NCBI GenBank assembly: GCA_012861695.1
Contig: JAAOOA010000632.1
Location: 58,501-122,500 of the forward strand
Direction: 5' to 3'
DNA: 64,000 nt
Origin: Trematomus loennbergii
Lineage: Eukaryota; Chordata; Actinopteri; Perciformes; Nototheniidae
Positions 10,291-20,903 of this stretch are shown one piece after another. The notes below the pieces were generated by a model, which was not told the origin of the DNA, did no database searches, and saw only the letters and a list, made by a program, of their open reading frames with translations. Position 1 is the stretch's first letter. Every line of letters begins with the position of its first letter. The translations under genes and the position numbers were made by a program.

Positions 10291-11960
10291 ATGTCTTTCT
10301 TCTCCACAAAGAAGAACCCGCTCCAGCGGGTGATGAGGAAGGGCGAATGATCCCAGCCACCAGAGAGTTATTGATATAAGCCTCCATGGAAACTCTTTCC
10401 GGAGCAGACAGGGAGTACAATCGATCCCTGGGAGGGCTGGTGCCGGGATGCAGGTCGATGGCACAGTCGTAAGGCCGGTGTGGTGGACCCCTGTAACATC
10501 CGGAACTCGGCTGGGGTTCACCGAACGCTGAGGCGCGGCAGCCTGTTTCAGACAGATCTGATGAAAGGGGGCTCCACCCAAATGGCTCCCTCTCCCAGTC
10601 AATGTTAGGGTGTGGCGGCGGAGCCATGGGTAACCCAGGATAAGCGGGATAAGTGGAGACCGGAGAACATGAAACGGAATAGTTTTCCGGAGAGGAGGAT
10701 GTGAACGGTACAGATGATGAGTCACTGTCCCAAGCAGGTGACCGTCTAAGGCGCTGGCTGGAACTGGGCGAGATAAGGGAGCCCGGTATATTCCCAATTG
10801 CAGCTAAGCTCTTTGTCCATAATACTTGCGTCCGAACCATAGTCAATAAAGACTGCAAGGGCCTGAGAGCTATCTGGTAATAGCAACCTGGCGTGGCTCA
10901 ATGGTCTCTGAGCGGGAACAAATCCAGTGGTTTGGCTCACCAGTATGTTCCCCATTACTGCTTAGCCTTGCCTTTTACCGGGCAGCGAGAAACAAAATGG
11001 CCCGCAGTAGAGACATAGGTTACCTCGTCTGCGATGTTCACGTTCCTCCAAGGTGAGGCTGGTGCGACCCACCTGCATGGCTCATCACCCCCTGGTTGCG
11101 GCTCTGGAGTGAGGGGAGGAGTCCCAGTCGAACCCGGATGTCGGGGCGCCCAGGCATGTTGAACTCCCTCCGACCGTCGCTCCCGTCTCCGTGTCTGGAT
11201 GCGCCGATCCATGCGGGAAGTCAGCTCAATCAGCCCATCCAGTGAGTTGGGCAGATCAAAGACACCAGCTCGTCTTTAATGTAAGCCGCCAAGCCACGCA
11301 GATAGGTGTCACACTGGGCTGCAGAATTCCAGTTGCTGAGGCGGCCCCTGGTGCGAAACCCAATCGCATAATCCACCACAGATCCATTACCCTGGCTCAG
11401 GCTCAGTAGTCCTCCTGCAGCGTCTGGACCCACAGACACGGGTCCAAACACCTTGCGCAGCTCCGCGGAAAAGAAGGGGAAAGAAGAGCAGGCGGGTGTC
11501 TGCTGCTCCCATTCAGCTGTGCCCCACAGTCGGGCTTTCCCAGTCAGATGATTGATCGTGAACTCCATACGAGCTGCCTCAGAAGCTAAAGTGTGTGGCT
11601 GCAGCGCGAACAGGATAGAACAGTTAGTAAGAAACGGGCTGCAGCCCTCCGGATCCCCGGCGTGGCGCTCCGGAGTTGCCACCCGAGGCTCTGAGGTAAA
11701 TCCGATCGGAGAGGATGCAGAAGCGGGTGTCGGCGGCATGGGAAGAGGCGCTGGAGCAGCCACTACTGCCGCTAGCTGCTGCACAGTAGCCGTTAACTGC
11801 TGTAGCTGCGCAGCTAAATAGGTTAGCGTCTGGTCATGTGTAGAGTTTGCATGATGAGCCTCGGTGGCCAGGGAGGCTATCCCTGAATTGTGTTTATTGG
11901 TTTGAGAAAATAAGCCCTGCTTTAAAAACAATATGGTCAGCATCATAAGAACCACATTGT
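10291..11960 (-). pseudogene. Gypsy gag-protease-RT start, truncated
   Basis: Minus strand, in order: a gag-like region from about 11,930 (FTINHLTGKARLWGTAEWE, ELRKVFGPV, QCDTYLRGLAAYIKDELVS); a nucleocapsid end with HFVSRCPVKGKAKQ near 10,970; a protease-like [14 protein letters not shown] near 10,850, in which the usual DSGA active site reads D-YGSDA; and the RT lead-in [15 protein letters not shown]. Reading is split over several frames and stops at the L2 insertion. With 5,429-6,602 it forms one element split and partly deleted by L2. Confidence 0.82.
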
Positions 11961-12099
11961 CACCAACACTTAATGGATATAATATCCTGCTTTATATTTG
12001 GTAAATTGGTATTTCAAAATGTATATTTCTTCTTTTTTAATGCTGTTTTATTTCTGTTTTGAGATGTTTACATTTTAGAAGTGTTTATTTCTACTCTTT

Positions 12100-12205
12100 T
12101 CATTTCTCTCATGTGCAATGCCTTGTCTTTTATGCTGCTGCAACGCAATCATTTCCCAGATTGGGATCAATAAAGTGCATCTCATTATGCATTGGAAGCT
12201 ATCTG
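12100..12205 (+). mobile_element. LINE/SINE 3'-tail fragment
   Basis: The string TTTCCCAGATTGGGATCAATAAAGT, shortened here to its key part CAGATTGGGATCAATAAAG, resembles the 3' end shared by several fish LINEs and their SINEs; a related tail (ATTGATCCCAAATTGGG, inverted) is at about 42,030. No coding part is attached. Confidence 0.5.
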
Positions 12206-12772
12206 TTAGCCGCGCATGCTAACAGGCCTCAGATAAACTCGTTGAGACTGTATTGTTATTAATATTATTATTATTGTACATTTAACTTTTTTATCTTCAT
12301 ATTAATATTTTTATTTTATTTATCTTATTTAATTATTTTTTTCATAAATGTATTCTGTCACAAAACCAATTCTTCCCTCAGGATAAGTATTGTAATGATG
12401 TCTGTATGTATCCTCTCTCTGATAGAGATCAGCTGTTCTCTTGTATGGAATGTTCAACCCGGTGTCACGGCAAGACGTGAACATGTGACGATCTACCACG
12501 CTGGGAGACGTGAATATGTCACGGTTTCGTCCCTTCAAACGTGACAGTTACACGGTATTGTTAACATGGCCCAACCAGTGGAGAAATACCCGGAAGTGCC
12601 AAGCAAATGCTCTACCAAGACTATTGGTCGTTTTTAATTTATTTTTAATCGTCACACTCGATTTCGCCGATTTTCTTGTTGCCCGAGCTGGTCGACACCT
12701 CTTTTAGCAGAAACAAAGGCTACATTAATGTATTAAATCGATGTTAATCCATGTGTGTGGAGCATAGACTGT
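12206..12772. other. No gene seen
   Basis: AT-rich, then a GC-balanced stretch (12,440-12,720) with several GTGACG/CACGTC-like repeats. Short frames here have no recognisable similarity. Confidence 0.4.
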
Positions 12773-13163
12773 GGTGTTTCTCAATCACGAGTAAAGCTGC
12801 TTCAGAGCCACTATTTCAAGCATACTACGTCATCGTGTGCCGCCGAAGTACTGTTCCAATCTCCAGCATACTTGGAAATCTACCGAGCCCGGCGTACTCC
12901 GTTTGGAGAAATATCGAGGCTGCACATGAGTAGACTCCGCGGTCTTAAATCCCCACAATGCTTTGCGCACGGACCAATTTCCCCAAATCTGTGACGGAAG
13001 ATGTAAGAGGCGGGGCCTCTCATATGACGCACACCTGCACACTTGCTAGCCTGTTCCACTCTTTGTTTTCTGAATGCCAGGAAGTATTCTTGCCTCGCTT
13101 CTGAAGCAAGATGCTCGGCAGACATGTGCTACCAAGCAAGCGTACTCGCGATTGAGAAACACC
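12773..13163. mobile_element. Short non-autonomous TIR element (391 bp)
   Basis: Inverted ends: GGTGTTTCTCAATCACGAGTA at the left, read in reverse complement at the right as TACTCGCGATTGAGAAACACC with one mismatch. The element is flanked on both sides by CTGT, a possible 4-bp target duplication. No transposase is encoded. Superfamily not assigned. Confidence 0.75.
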
Positions 13164-13463
13164 CTGTATATGGTGTGGAGGTGTGGATGTGGAATTAACG
13201 GACGTGACGTTGTGCGATTGCGTCGCCAGGCAACTTCAACTACAACCCTAATTATATTTTAAAACATTTTAGAAGGCCTTACGAAATACTTTAATGTAAA
13301 TTAAAATGTAAATGTGAAGGGATGTGTGTAATGTGGTGATTGACATTATTCACCACGGATCTATGGGTTGGGGGTATTGTTCCGCACAGACATTTTAGTT
13401 AACCGGACTTACTGTTGATGTGAAGTAAAACATGTGAAATAATATAGCAATATCCTGTACAAT
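13164..13463. other. No gene seen
   Basis: Ordinary intergenic sequence with no repeat or coding signal that I can support. Confidence 0.4.
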
Positions 13464-14025
13464 CAGTGGCGAGCCGTGAGCTTTATACCCTCGAAAAAAA
13501 GAAAAAAAAAGAGTTATTACGTCACAGCGTGCAAAACGCATCAATGACAGCGACCCTCTACCACACAGAACAACACCTGGGAACCCCATTTGTGTTCTTT
13601 GACATTGAAAATGATATTGCATTGTGTTTGTTACTTTCGTTGCAGTTGTATGTCTTAAGTGTAATTTGGCATGCTTTTATTTTGAAGGCGAGTTCACGCT
13701 GTTGACAGGAAGTTGTTGTTGCTATGGAAACAAGAAAATGTTCACAGCGGGCGGAACTTGTCAAAGTCCGCGATAATAAAACCCACCCATTTAGAGGGAA
13801 GATATGATTGGTCAATTGTACTGTCATTTGACATTACTCTCTCGTTCAGTTACTATAGCAACCCTCTGTGAATCGCAGAGAGGGCCAGACGAGCTTCTTT
13901 CATGTAACCCTTCACATTCAACAGAGACTGAACAGGCAGATTCGATTCAATGTTTTTAAATATTATTTTTTAGAATATCTTAGGCCCTCACAGAGGGCCT
14001 AGAGGGCCCTGACGGCTCGCCACTG
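13464..14025. mobile_element. hAT-like non-autonomous element (CAGTGGCGAGCC ends)
   Basis: Inverted ends CAGTGGCGAGCCGT and ACGGCTCGCCACTG enclose 562 bp. The CAGTGGCG start is shared in style with the larger CAGTGGCGGC hAT elements elsewhere in the window. No 8-bp duplication is preserved. Internal frames show no transposase. Confidence 0.7.
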
Positions 14026-14273
14026 CGAGAAGGAATTCATACAATTAATGAAATAGTATTAATGAGAGAAACTCAGGTATCCTTTGAGAGTAAACGTGTA
14101 AAATATATATACATTTAATTTAAATCCATCCCACTTCTTAATGAGTGAAACTGACTCTAATATTAAAGGGGTACATGTAAGAAGAAACTCAGAGATCCAG
14201 CGACGGTGCGTTCACACCGGATGCGTCGCAGCTACATGTAAATGTATTAACGTTGTATATTCAGCCCTAGCGA

Positions 14274-14380
14274 TGTATAGAAACTGTGTATCTATAGATC
14301 TATAGATCTGTATAGAAACTGTGTATATATAGATCTATAGATCTGTATAGAAACTGTGTATCTATAGATCTATAGATCTG
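14274..14380. repeat. 35-bp tandem repeat, 3 copies
   Basis: Three copies of GTATAGAAACTGTGTATC followed by TATAGATCTATAGATCT. Each unit contains the self-complementary AGATCTATAGATCT. The array lies in the intron just before the exon at 14,399. Confidence 0.88.
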
Positions 14381-14398
14381 TTGTTTGCCCTCCTGCAG

Positions 14399-14474
14399 CG
14401 GAGGCGCCTCCCGGAGGAGCAAAGACAAGAAGCACAAACACAAGAAGCAGCACAAGCACAAGAAGGAGAAGAAG
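14399..14474 (+). CDS. Lysine-rich host gene, third-last exon
   Basis: Bounded by an acceptor (CCTCCTGCAG) and a donor (GAAG/GTAGGA). After one base completing the previous codon it reads GGASRRSKDKKHKHKKQHKH, then KKEKK, and ends in phase 0 to join the next exon. The K/H-rich composition is typical of nuclear, often RNA-processing, proteins, but I do not recognise the gene. Upstream exons lie outside recognisable sequence or before the window. The last exon lies just inside the palindrome. Confidence 0.7.
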
Positions 14475-14554
14475 GTAGGAATAAAGACAACATTAAAATA
14501 ACTCTAAGACCTCCTCACTGCTGCTTCTCTAACGTGACGTCGTGTCCACCACAG

Positions 14555-14649
14555 AAGAAGAAAGGGAAGAAGCAGAAACACAAAGAGAAGAAGAAGGAGG
14601 AGGAGGACAGCGACGAGGACACGGTGTCGACTCAGGAGCTGCTCCGGAG
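14555..14649 (+). CDS. Lysine-rich host gene, penultimate exon
   Basis: Starts after CCACCACAG and ends at CGGAG/GTGATG. It reads KKKGKKQKHKEKKKEEEDSD, then EDTVSTQELLR, with two bases carried into the next exon. Basic runs followed by an acidic/serine patch fit a disordered nuclear protein tail. The left boundary of the palindrome is only 21 bp downstream (14,670), inside the next intron. Confidence 0.75.
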
Positions 14650-15084
14650 GTGATGTTGTTGTTTATTACATAACAATCATATTTTTTACTATTTTTATTT
14701 CAGAACCAATTATTTTTTAATTGAATGTTTTTTTTTACTGGTCTTTTTTTGGTCTTACAATTGAGTCACATTTTAATGTTGAATTATTCTTATTTATTTT
14801 TTTACATCTTAAATAATAAATTAATTAAACAATTGTTCATATTTTTCAGTTTTTATTGTTTTTATTTATTTTAAAACCAATTCTTTTGAAATGTATGTTT
14901 ATTTATGTTTCATATTATTAATTCTTTATCTTGAATTTTTGTATCATTCCATTTTAAAACCAATGATCTTTCCAAACCAATATGATTCACTGTGAATGTG
15001 AGTGTGTGGAGTAACCTGCTAATACATGTCCTGGTGTTAAACTCATCTCTGCTTATTGGACCTCCATTGTTGTTCATTTTGCAG

Positions 15085-15118
15085 ACTGAAGAACGTGAAG
15101 TCCCGTGAGACCTGGTGA
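15085..15118 (+). CDS. Lysine-rich host gene, terminal exon
   Basis: After TTTTGCAG the exon completes the split arginine codon and reads LKNVKSRETW, then TGA at 15,116-15,118. An AATAAA signal lies at 15,183-15,188, so transcription probably ends near 15,205. This exon and its 3' end lie inside the left palindrome arm and are duplicated at 61,220-61,253; the two preceding exons are not. Confidence 0.75.
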
Positions 15119-15205
15119 AGAAATGAAGCGTCCTCTGTGAGGACCTCCGGCCTCATTTTACACAACATCTTATGTTTGAATCAATAAAAATGTTTGTGAT
15201 GAAGT

Positions 15206-15515
15206 GGTTTGGGTTATTGTTCAAAGCTCACAGCTCTCAGATGTCTACGGGTCAAAGTGATTTCAAACATCTCCTGTCTTTGGTCTGCAGTTTGAACTGA
15301 AGAAAGCACCAACATCTAGTCATCATAGTTTCATGTGGACACGGGAACAAAGAGAGGACCATGATGCATTCAATGATCAAATGCTTTATTTCAAGAAAAA
15401 ACATTGCAAATAATTCTGAATAAAGTCTCAGTGGTTGAAAATAAAAATAAAAGATAATATTGTATTTAAAGAACTCATGAAAAGTGTAAGTTTAAGTATG
15501 TTGAAACATTAAAAC
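15206..15515. other. Spacer between host gene end and minisatellite
   Basis: No coding signal. It is preserved almost unchanged in the right arm (60,826-61,140), which makes it a useful stretch for estimating arm divergence. Confidence 0.5.
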
Positions 15516-16635
15516 CCCTCTATCTCCCCCTTTTAACACCGTCATCCCCTCTATCTCCCCTTTTAACACAGTCATCCCTCTATCTCCCCCTTTTAACACC
15601 GTCATCTCCTCTATCTCCCCCTTTAAACACCGTCATCCCCTCTATCTCCCCCTTTTAACACCGTCATCCCCTCTATCTCCCCCTTTTAACACCGTCATCC
15701 CCTCTATCTCCCCCTTTTAACACAGTCATCCCCTCTATCTCCCCCTTTTAACACCGTCATCTCCTCTATCTCCCCCTTTTAACACAGTCATCCCCTCTAT
15801 CTCCCCCTTTAAATACCGTCATCCCCTCTATCTCCCCTTTTAACACCGTCATCTCCTCTATCTCCCCCTTTTAACACCGTCATCCCCTCTATCTCCCCCT
15901 TTAAACACCGTCATCCCCTCTATCTCCCCTTTTAACACCGTCATCCCCTCTATCTCCCCCTTTTAACACCGTCATCTCCTCTATCTCCCCCTTTTAACAC
16001 AGTCATCCCCTCTATCTCCCCTTTAAATACCGTCATCCCCTCTATCTCCCCTTTTAACACCGTCATCTCCTCTATCTCCCCCTTTTAACACCGTCATCCC
16101 TCTATCTCCTCCTTTTAACACCGTCATCTCCTCTATCTCCCCCTTTTAACACCGTCATCTCCTCTATATCCCCCTTTAACACCGTCATCCCCTCTATCTC
16201 CCCTTTTAACACCGTCATCTCCTCTATCTCCCCCTTTTAACACCGTCATCTCCTCTATCTCCCCCTTTAAACACAGTCATCCCCTCTATCTCCCCCTTTA
16301 AACACAGTCATCCCCTCTATCTCCCCTTTAAACACCGTCATCCCCTCTATCTCCCCTTTTAACACCGTCATCTCCTCTATCTCCCCCTTTAAACACAGTC
16401 ATCCCCTCTATCTCCCCCTTTAAACACCGTCATCCCCTCTATCTCCCCCTTTAAACACCGTCATCCCCTCTATCTCCCCCTTTTAACACCGTCATCTCCT
16501 CTATCTCCCCCTTTAAACACAGTCATCCCCTCTATCTCCCCCTTTAAACACCGTCATCCCCTCTATCTCCCCCTTTTAACACCGTCATCTCCTCTATCTC
16601 CCCCTTTAAACACCGTCATCCCCTCTATCTCCCCC
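15516..16635. repeat. 32-bp minisatellite, left copy (about 35 units)
   Basis: Unit CCCCTCTATCTCCCCC followed by TTTTAACACCGTCAT, with variants (ACAGTCATC, TTTAAACACC, TCTCCTCT) interspersed. It lies just downstream of the zinc-finger gene's 3' end. The right-arm counterpart (60,350-60,825) has only about 15 units. Confidence 0.93.
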
Positions 16636-16788
16636 TGTAAAACTTTTGTTATAATTATATATCCCAATATGGAAACCTCCTCAGTCTCTGGTTGTACATG
16701 TTGCCGGTTCTGGTCCTCCACACTCCTCTCTTTACTTGGACCAAACATTTTTTTATCACAACAGTCGAGTTATCGCATTATATACGAC

Positions 16789-18563
16789 TTACTGGGACTT
16801 ACCCAAAGAGTTTAAACCTACAATAATCACTGTCTCAGTGTCTTTAGAAGAGTCTCCAGGGTTGTCCTCAGTCTCTGGTTGTAAATGTCTCTCTGGATCT
16901 GAGTTCCTGGCTGGTTCTGGTCCTCCACAGTCCTCTCCATCAGCTTCTGTTTCCATGTGTTCAGCTGAGCTGCTGGCTGGAGGCTCTGCCTCTCTGTTCT
17001 CCTCAGTTTGAGTTTGATGAAGCTGTGAGGACTGACGACCAACACAATTATGTCTTTTGACCTGATGACTGTGTGTGAATCTTTTGTCACAAACACTGCA
17101 GCTGTATGGTTTCTCTCCTGTGTGGTTCCTCATGTGGGAGTTTACATGTCCTCTCTGTGTAAAATATTTATTACAGACTGAGCAGCTGAACGGTTTCTCT
17201 CCTGTGTGGATTATCATGTGTTTTTTAAATCTCCTCTCTGTTTAAAAGATTTCTTACAGACTGAGCAGCTGAATGGTTTCTCTCCTGTGTGGATTATCAT
17301 GTGTTTCTTTAAATGTCCTCTCCGTGCAAAAGATTGATTACAGACTGAGCAGCTGAATGGTTTCTCTCCTGTGTGGATTATCATGTGTTTCTTTAAATGT
17401 CCTCTCCGTGCAAAAGATTTCTCACAGACTGAGCAGCTGAATGGTTTCTCTCCTGCACTACGTCTTGAATCACTGACAGAGTCTTGTTTATTTCTCTGAG
17501 AGTTTGAATCTGGTTCTCTGGTCTTCTTCCAATCAGCACTGTCTTCAGTGTCAGGTTCAGAAGAGTCTCCAGGGTTGTCCTCAGTCTCTGGTTGAAAATG
17601 TCTCTCTGGATCTGAGTTCCTGGCTGGTTCTGGTCCTCCACAGTCCTCTCCATCAGCTTCTGTTTCCAGGTTTCAGCTGAGCTGCTGGCTGGAGGCTCTG
17701 CTCTCTGTTCTCCTCAGTCTGAGTTTGATGAAGCTGTGAGGACTGACGACCAACACACTTATGGCTTTTGACCTGATGACTCCAGGTGAATATTTTGTCA
17801 CAAACACTGCAGCTGTATGGTTTCTCTCCTGTGTGGTTTCTCATGTGTTTATTTAAATTTCCTCTCCGTTTAAAAGATTTCTTACAGACTGAACAGCTGA
17901 ATGGTTTCTCTCCTGTGTGGATTATCATGTGTCTCTTTAAAGTTCCTCTCCGTGCAAAAGATTTCTCACAGACTGAGCAGCTGAATGGTTTCTCTCCTGT
18001 GTGGTTTCTCATGTGGGACTTTAAATTTCCTCTCTGTTTAAAAGATTTCTCACAGACTGAGCAGCTGAATGGTTTCTCTCCTGCACTACGTCTTGAATCA
18101 CTGACAGGGTCTTGTTTATTTCTCTGAGACTTTGAATCTGGTTCTCTGGTCTCCTTCCAATCAGCCCTGTCTTCAGTGTCAGGTTCAGAAGAGTCTCCAG
18201 GCTTGTCCTCAGTCTCTGGTTGTAAATGTCTCTCTGGATCTGAGTTCCTGGCTGGTTCTGGTCCTCCACAGTCCTCTCCATCAGCTTCTGTTTCCAGGTG
18301 TTCAGTTTGTCTTTGATGAAGCTGAGAGGACTGAGGTTTCTCTTCATCATCTTCACTCTTCACAGGGACAGAAGTGAATGTGGACTTGGTGATATCAGCC
18401 TCCTCCAGCCCTTGAAGCTGCTCTCCCTCCTGACTGCTCCAGAGTTCCTCCTGCTCCTCTTTAATGTGTGGGGGGGGCTCTGGGTCCTCCTGGTCCAGAC
18501 TGGAGCTCCACTCCTGCTGCTCAGGGGGAACCTCTTCTTTAACCACCACCAGCTGCTGGACGT
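16789..18563 (-). CDS. C2H2 zinc-finger gene, left copy, exon 2
   Basis: The acceptor TTTCCTGCAG precedes ACGTCCAGCAGCTGG; the exon reads [40 protein letters not shown] and an acidic linker, then fingers of the form [21 protein letters not shown] joined by TGEKPF. Joined to exon 1 (187 nt), the first frame (18,563-17,653) gives 1,098 nt: an uninterrupted 365-aa protein with three complete fingers and a fourth whose last histidine is replaced (HQVKSHKC). Downstream the exon continues with two more linker-plus-finger modules (about 17,225-17,690 and 16,789-17,217), reached only through frame shifts near 17,700 and 17,225. Function inferred: nuclear DNA-binding regulator; target unknown. Confidence 0.85.
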
Positions 18564-18757
18564 CTGCAGGAAACAGGAAACACATATTCATCAGAATCAG
18601 AATCGGTTATATTTACCAAGTAGGTTTACACATACGAGGAATTTGCTTTAGTATATATGTGGTGCATACAAAGACACATAAACAAACATCTTAGCAAAAC
18701 AAAATAAAATACAAATAGGATTGTTATGACAGCTATTTAAAAAAAACTAAGCGCTAA

Positions 18758-19848
18758 GAGAGGAGCCCTCAACCAGTGCAGCAGCAGCCACTAGCAGCTG
18801 ACTGTTGCTATCTGTAACGTGTAAACTATGCCGCGAAAACATAATTTCAGCCAATCAGCGTCGTCAAATATGATGGTCACAGGGCTCCTACGTGAGCGCC
18901 CGGTGCAGTCTGTGAGTTGTTTGGACTCGTATCCAAGGAGACAAAACAGGAAGCTGTCATACACTCTGGAAGCTACCATTAGCAGCTAATGAAAACTCCG
19001 TTTTTGACATAAAAATGGAATTATGGATCATCAATCATTTTTCAAAGTGACAGACACATTGGATTAATTTATGGATTAACCTTCAGCTGCGTTTTTCTCG
19101 TTTTTGATCAGAATTGTTATTCTGCAAAAGGTGAGCATATCTCCATGTTTTGCTACCTAAAGCTACGTCGTGTGATGTCTGTATTTGCTTCCCCTGTCGC
19201 GAGTTCTGATCGCTCAGTGATGATACTTATATTTCTAGAATATGTGGAATCTCAGCTTGTAAGCTTGTTTGTGCATATCCGATAAGTATATCGATTGATT
19301 TATACCTAGAGTGCGTTAGCATTTTTTCGCTCAGGGCTCATTTAGACGCTTCTTGTGAGACTTGTGTTTTGTTTCGGTAAACATGGTTCATATCATCAGT
19401 TAGATGCGTTTCCTCTGAGTAGGACACATGAATAGTTTATTACATTTTAAGAAGCCCTGAGACACAGTTTCGTGAGAAAAAAAACGGGGGAAAAAAGCCC
19501 CTTAACAGGTTAAATGGGAATTAAATCAGTGTTCCCAAAGCCCCGGTGTTCTGCAGTTTGTGTGGGCCTACTGTACTGTTGCACAGTTTATGCTGTAGAA
19601 ACTATGTCCAGGACAAGGTGTTTGGAAGTTTTGGAAGATTCATAGCTAACCACACTGAAGTTATGGAGGTATTGATCAGTCTTCTCATATTTTTAAGCCT
19701 CAAATTGTCCTTCCCCCCCCCCCCTCCAACATCACCAGAAGTCATGATTTAAGGGGTCTTTTCTAAAAAATTACCCAGGACCCCCTAGTATTGTTTGATC
19801 ACCATTTCCACAGCCCCACCTAAAATATTTTCCACCAGCCGCCACTGG
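18758..19848. mobile_element. hAT element (CAGTGGCGGC ends), left copy, truncated
   Basis: The right end is CCAGCCGCCACTG at 19,836-19,848, followed by GTGATGAC. The body matches 54,398-55,490 of the right arm in reverse complement. About 260 bp of the other end are missing: sequence jumps at about 18,757 into zinc-finger intron DNA (AAAAAACTAAGCGCTAAG). It contains no transposase frame. It lies in the zinc-finger intron. Confidence 0.8.
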
Positions 19849-20690
19849 TGATGACATATGTATATATTCCATATTTATTTGTTGTTTACCTTTTATATAT
19901 TTTTTGTCTTCCAACCCAGTTCTCACGGGTTGGAAGAGGTCCCACGAGAATAAACCCCGTACTTAATTAAGACCTCAGCCTCGTGTCATTTACTTGAGGG
20001 AGCTACAACAATTAAGAATGGAGTATATCTAACACCTCTTTCATAAATAACACACTTGCTCTGCAATAATGTCATGTTTTATGTTTCCTGTCATTTCTGT
20101 TAGGAAAGGACATGCCTGAAAGACACGACTCAGCTTTTTCTCTTTCTCCGAGGGTCAAGAAGAACATCCACGGGGAAAAAGGTGGATGTTATGAGATGTA
20201 AGACCAGTACAGGACATTCACTAAGACGCGACACTTTTATTGTGAAAACAAAGACCTGCACACTGAACAGTTTTGTAGTCCAACAGGACCATCATTTGTT
20301 TGTGACGCTGCCCCTCAGAGAAGGTCTGGTTATTGTCAGGCCTATGAAGTGTGGCACAAAAAACAGTCAGCTGTTCAAATAAACCTATTTCCACATCTGC
20401 GCTCCATCAGCTGATTATTTCTATTTGCCTCACTTTATAAGCTTCACATCACTTGTACCGCAGAGTTTGCAACGTCACAAATAAATGGTGCCAATCTTCA
20501 GTCAGATGTGACTGTGTACATTTTTAGTAAGAATAACGGACAAAAGCTGTGGAAATACCATATGTGGAAATATGTGAACCAGAAGTTATCAAAGTTGAAC
20601 CATCAAAAATGTTTTTAATAACATTTGGTCAAAAAGAGAGAGTGAATAAAGAGAGTGAATATATAGAGAGATAGTAAAGAGGGAACAGAC
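19849..20690. other. Zinc-finger intron sequence, left copy
   Basis: No exon signal. A 60-bp stretch (20,222-20,282; CACTTTTATTGTG, then GCACACTGAACAG and TTTTGTAGTC) recurs at 62,886-62,945, outside the palindrome, marking an additional dispersed repeat. Confidence 0.6.
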
Positions 20691-20877
20691 CTGCTCTGAG
20701 GATCTGAAGCTGAGGCTGCAAAACAGCGTCCAGTAGTTTCCGGTGTCTCTCGTTCTCCTGTTTTGAACGAGACAGTTCCTCCTCGTACTCTGCTATCGTT
20801 CTTTCAAACAGAACAAAGATGTCTTCAGCAGCCGCAGTGAGTCGCTGCTTCACCAACGAGAGCAGCACAACACTCAT
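20691..20877 (-). CDS. C2H2 zinc-finger gene, left copy, exon 1
   Basis: The ATG (complement of 20,875-20,877) starts MSVVLLSLVKQRLTAAAEDI, then FVLFERTIAEYEEELSRSKQ and a coiled-coil-like ENERHRKLLDAVLQPQLQIL, ending at CAGAGCAG/GTCTGT. This leader exon is characteristic of a large teleost C2H2 zinc-finger family. The phase (187 nt) fits exon 2 at 18,563 across a roughly 2.1-kb intron. Immediately upstream is the 36-bp minisatellite, which continues in the same frame for about 30 codons before the first stop or shift. Confidence 0.88.
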
Positions 20878-20903
20878 GTTTACTAAATCACCACTTCCTG
20901 TTA

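Noticed and set aside
15516..16635. CRISPR-like array
   Set aside because: Units are contiguous with no unique spacers, and the genome is vertebrate; these are minisatellites.
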